A DNA stretch of 7,160 nucleotides from Methanomassiliicoccales archaeon PtaU1.Bin030 (lineage in GTDB: Archaea > Thermoplasmatota > Thermoplasmata > Methanomassiliicoccales > Methanomassiliicoccaceae). Location of the stretch: assembly GCA_002067635.1 (NCBI GenBank), contig MVRB01000168.1:1-7160 (forward strand). The letters run 5' to 3'. Below the pieces are notes generated by a model, which searched no databases, was not told the DNA's origin, and worked only from the letters and a program-made list of their open reading frames with translations. Below, in pieces: positions 6,327 through 7,160 of this stretch; within the stretch, counting starts at the first letter, position 1; each line of letters begins with the position of its first letter. The translations under genes were made by a program, and so were the position numbers.

Positions 6327-6728
6327 ATGAGCGGACGACAGCGCGCTCTGTTGGGAGCCGGGATCACGCTAATACTGGGGGGAGCACTGCTCCTTGCCTG
6401 GGCCGTCGCCGTTGGACAGGCGGAGCTGTCCCTTTTCCTCATCATCCCTGTGGTCCACGGCACCGGGGCCGTTACGGCCCTCTCGATCCTCCTCATCTTC
6501 GTCGGCTTTGCGGTGACGTTCATGTCCCTATCTTTCGGGAACTTCCGTGAGACTGATGGTACACCAGAGGAGGGTGGTAGAAAGGAGTGGGGAGGCGTCA
6601 TACTGCTGGGGCCGATACCGATAATCTTCGGCTCCGGGCGGTCGCTGAGGGGTACATGGCCCCTGCTGGCCTTGGCCATCATATCCTCGCTTCTGCTGCT
6701 TATGTTCATTCTCGCTGTTGCGCGATGA
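6327..6728 (+). CDS. DUF131-family small membrane protein
   Basis: The 133-aa protein carries the DUF131 (TIGR00304) hallmark GGVILLGPIPIIFGSGRS (residues 89-106), known mainly from archaea and without an assigned function. Membrane segments are at about 8-28, 35-65 (possibly two passes) and 112-131. A polar loop (about 71-88) precedes the signature. At 133 residues it is somewhat longer than the compact members I recall, because of the N-terminal hydrophobic half. GGAGAG (6320-6325) overlaps the upstream TAG and serves as the Shine-Dalgarno for the ATG at 6327. With only 6 nt between genes, it is very likely co-transcribed with the exported-protein gene and may act in the same envelope process; that link is inference. 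The 3' end overlaps the convergent 73-aa gene by 23 bp. Confidence 0.88.
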   Translation: MSGRQRALLGAGITLILGGALLLAWAVAVGQAELSLFLIIPVVHGTGAVTALSILLIFVGFAVTFMSLSFGNFRETDGTPEEGGRKEWGGVILLGPIPIIFGSGRSLRGTWPLLALAIISSLLLLMFILAVAR

Positions 6729-6927
6729 GCCGGCGGGCCGCGGACACGGTGTCCTCGTCCTTCCTCCTCGAGTCCCTGAGGTCGCTGGTGATGGAGATGT
6801 ATCTCTCGAAGCCGAACCCCCTCTTGCGAAGCACCCGCCCCAGGGCATGCTCCAGCGTTTCATTGTGAAGCATTGCCTCCAGCGCTTCCGTCAGCAGCTG
6901 GCGGTCCTCGGGGCTCAGCGTTGCCAT
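6706..6927 (-). CDS. Small conserved-looking protein downstream of GMP synthase subunit, unknown function
   Basis: This 73-aa soluble, charged and largely helical protein begins MATLSPEDRQLLTEALEAML. It carries a hydrophobic/basic core, HALGRVLRKRGFGFERYISI (about residues 27-46), and ends with a charged helix (about 50-73). I do not recognise the family, and it has no cysteines, membrane segment or known motif. The ATG at 6927 lies within the last codons of the GMP synthase amidotransferase gene (13-bp overlap). A GGTGG-containing stretch about 7-11 nt upstream can act as a ribosome site, so translation is probably coupled. The gene-like overlap and an open frame in the same direction as guaA support it as real. 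The alternative is a chance frame, since the region is short and GC-rich. Confidence 0.68.
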   Translation of the reverse strand: MATLSPEDRQLLTEALEAMLHNETLEHALGRVLRKRGFGFERYISITSDLRDSRRKDEDTVSAARRLIAQQRE

Positions 6928-7160
6928 TCCTCGACCACCCGCAGGAAGTTCTGGAAGATCTCCGAGCCGTGCTCGGTGTTCTCCACCTCCGGATGGAACT
7001 GGAGGCCGTAGAACGGTCGGTCCCTGACCTTGATGGCCTCGACGGGGCAGCTCTTCGTGTGAGCCAGTACCTGGAAGGTCTCCGGCACCTTGGTGACCTC
7101 ATCGTTGTGGCTCTGCCAGACCACGAACTCATGGGGCAGGCCGCGGAATAGTTCGTCCTC
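6915..7160 (-). CDS. guaA: GMP synthase, glutamine amidotransferase subunit (C-terminal part)
   Basis: This subunit hydrolyses glutamine and passes ammonia to a separate ATP-pyrophosphatase subunit that converts XMP to GMP in purine synthesis. The 81 visible residues run from EDELFRGLPHEFVVWQSHND to the C-terminus. They contain CPVEAI (41-46) and YGLQFHPEVENTEHG (51-65), with the His and Glu of the Cys-His-Glu triad in HPEV (His codon 6993-6995). The catalytic Cys and N-terminal half lie beyond the right edge. The frame is open to base 7160, so the GTG at 7124 is internal. The reading frame stops shortly after the amidotransferase domain instead of continuing into a synthetase domain, which is the archaeal two-subunit arrangement. 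Its end overlaps the start of the 73-aa gene by 13 bp. Confidence 0.95.
   Translation of the reverse strand, partial: EDELFRGLPHEFVVWQSHNDEVTKVPETFQVLAHTKSCPVEAIKVRDRPFYGLQFHPEVENTEHGSEIFQNFLRVVEEWQR

Noticed and set aside
7122..7124. GTG at 7124 as the start of a short protein on the minus strand
   Set aside because: The upstream codons to the window edge encode the conserved LFRGLPHEF of the GMP synthase amidotransferase, so this codon is internal.

Overview
The window is gene-dense, GC-rich DNA (roughly 60% GC by eye) from an archaeon. The evidence is the gene content: RNA 3'-phosphate cyclase, a PAC2-family proteasome chaperone, archaeal-type ArfC for riboflavin/deazaflavin synthesis, a DUF131 membrane protein, and a GMP synthase amidotransferase encoded apart from its ATP-pyrophosphatase. 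Promoters also look archaeal, with AT-rich TATA-like elements 25-40 nt upstream of starts and little or no leader. The combination fits a GC-rich Thermoplasmatota lineage such as Methanomassiliicoccales. That placement is inference, because no rRNA or lineage-defining gene is present.

Layout: rtcA enters from the left edge already in frame (1-1005, +) and converges on the PAC2 gene (980-1750, -). PAC2 is divergent from arfC (1827-2468, +), and they share a 76-nt promoter region containing a perfect 17-bp dyad. A Mut7-C RNase-domain gene (2452-2931, +) overlaps arfC and converges on an unassigned 310-aa gene (2906-3838, -). A 148-nt divergent promoter region (3839-3986) holds two more perfect inverted repeats, one enclosing the TATA-like element of the next gene. 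That gene encodes a 777-aa exported, multi-domain protein (3987-6320, +) and is followed 6 nt later by a DUF131 membrane protein (6327-6728, +). On the minus strand at the right edge are the 3' end of the GMP synthase glutamine amidotransferase gene (6915-7160) and a coupled 73-aa gene of unknown function (6706-6927).

Most of the window is housekeeping: RNA-end repair, proteasome assembly, flavin/F420 precursor synthesis, RNA processing and GMP synthesis. The accessory-looking part is the exported protein with its DUF131 neighbour and dyad-rich promoter. All three tail-to-tail gene pairs overlap at their 3' ends (26, 26 and 23 bp).

The points most worth checking are: a proteasome-docking-like HbYX tail on the PAC2 protein; the three promoter dyads; the unassigned exported protein; and the fact that its amber stop lies in frame with the downstream membrane protein. 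The last matters only if the host decodes UAG as pyrrolysine. I see no RNA genes, mobile elements, CRISPR arrays or intergenic stretch over 150 nt, and no clear evidence of a novel defence or mobile system.
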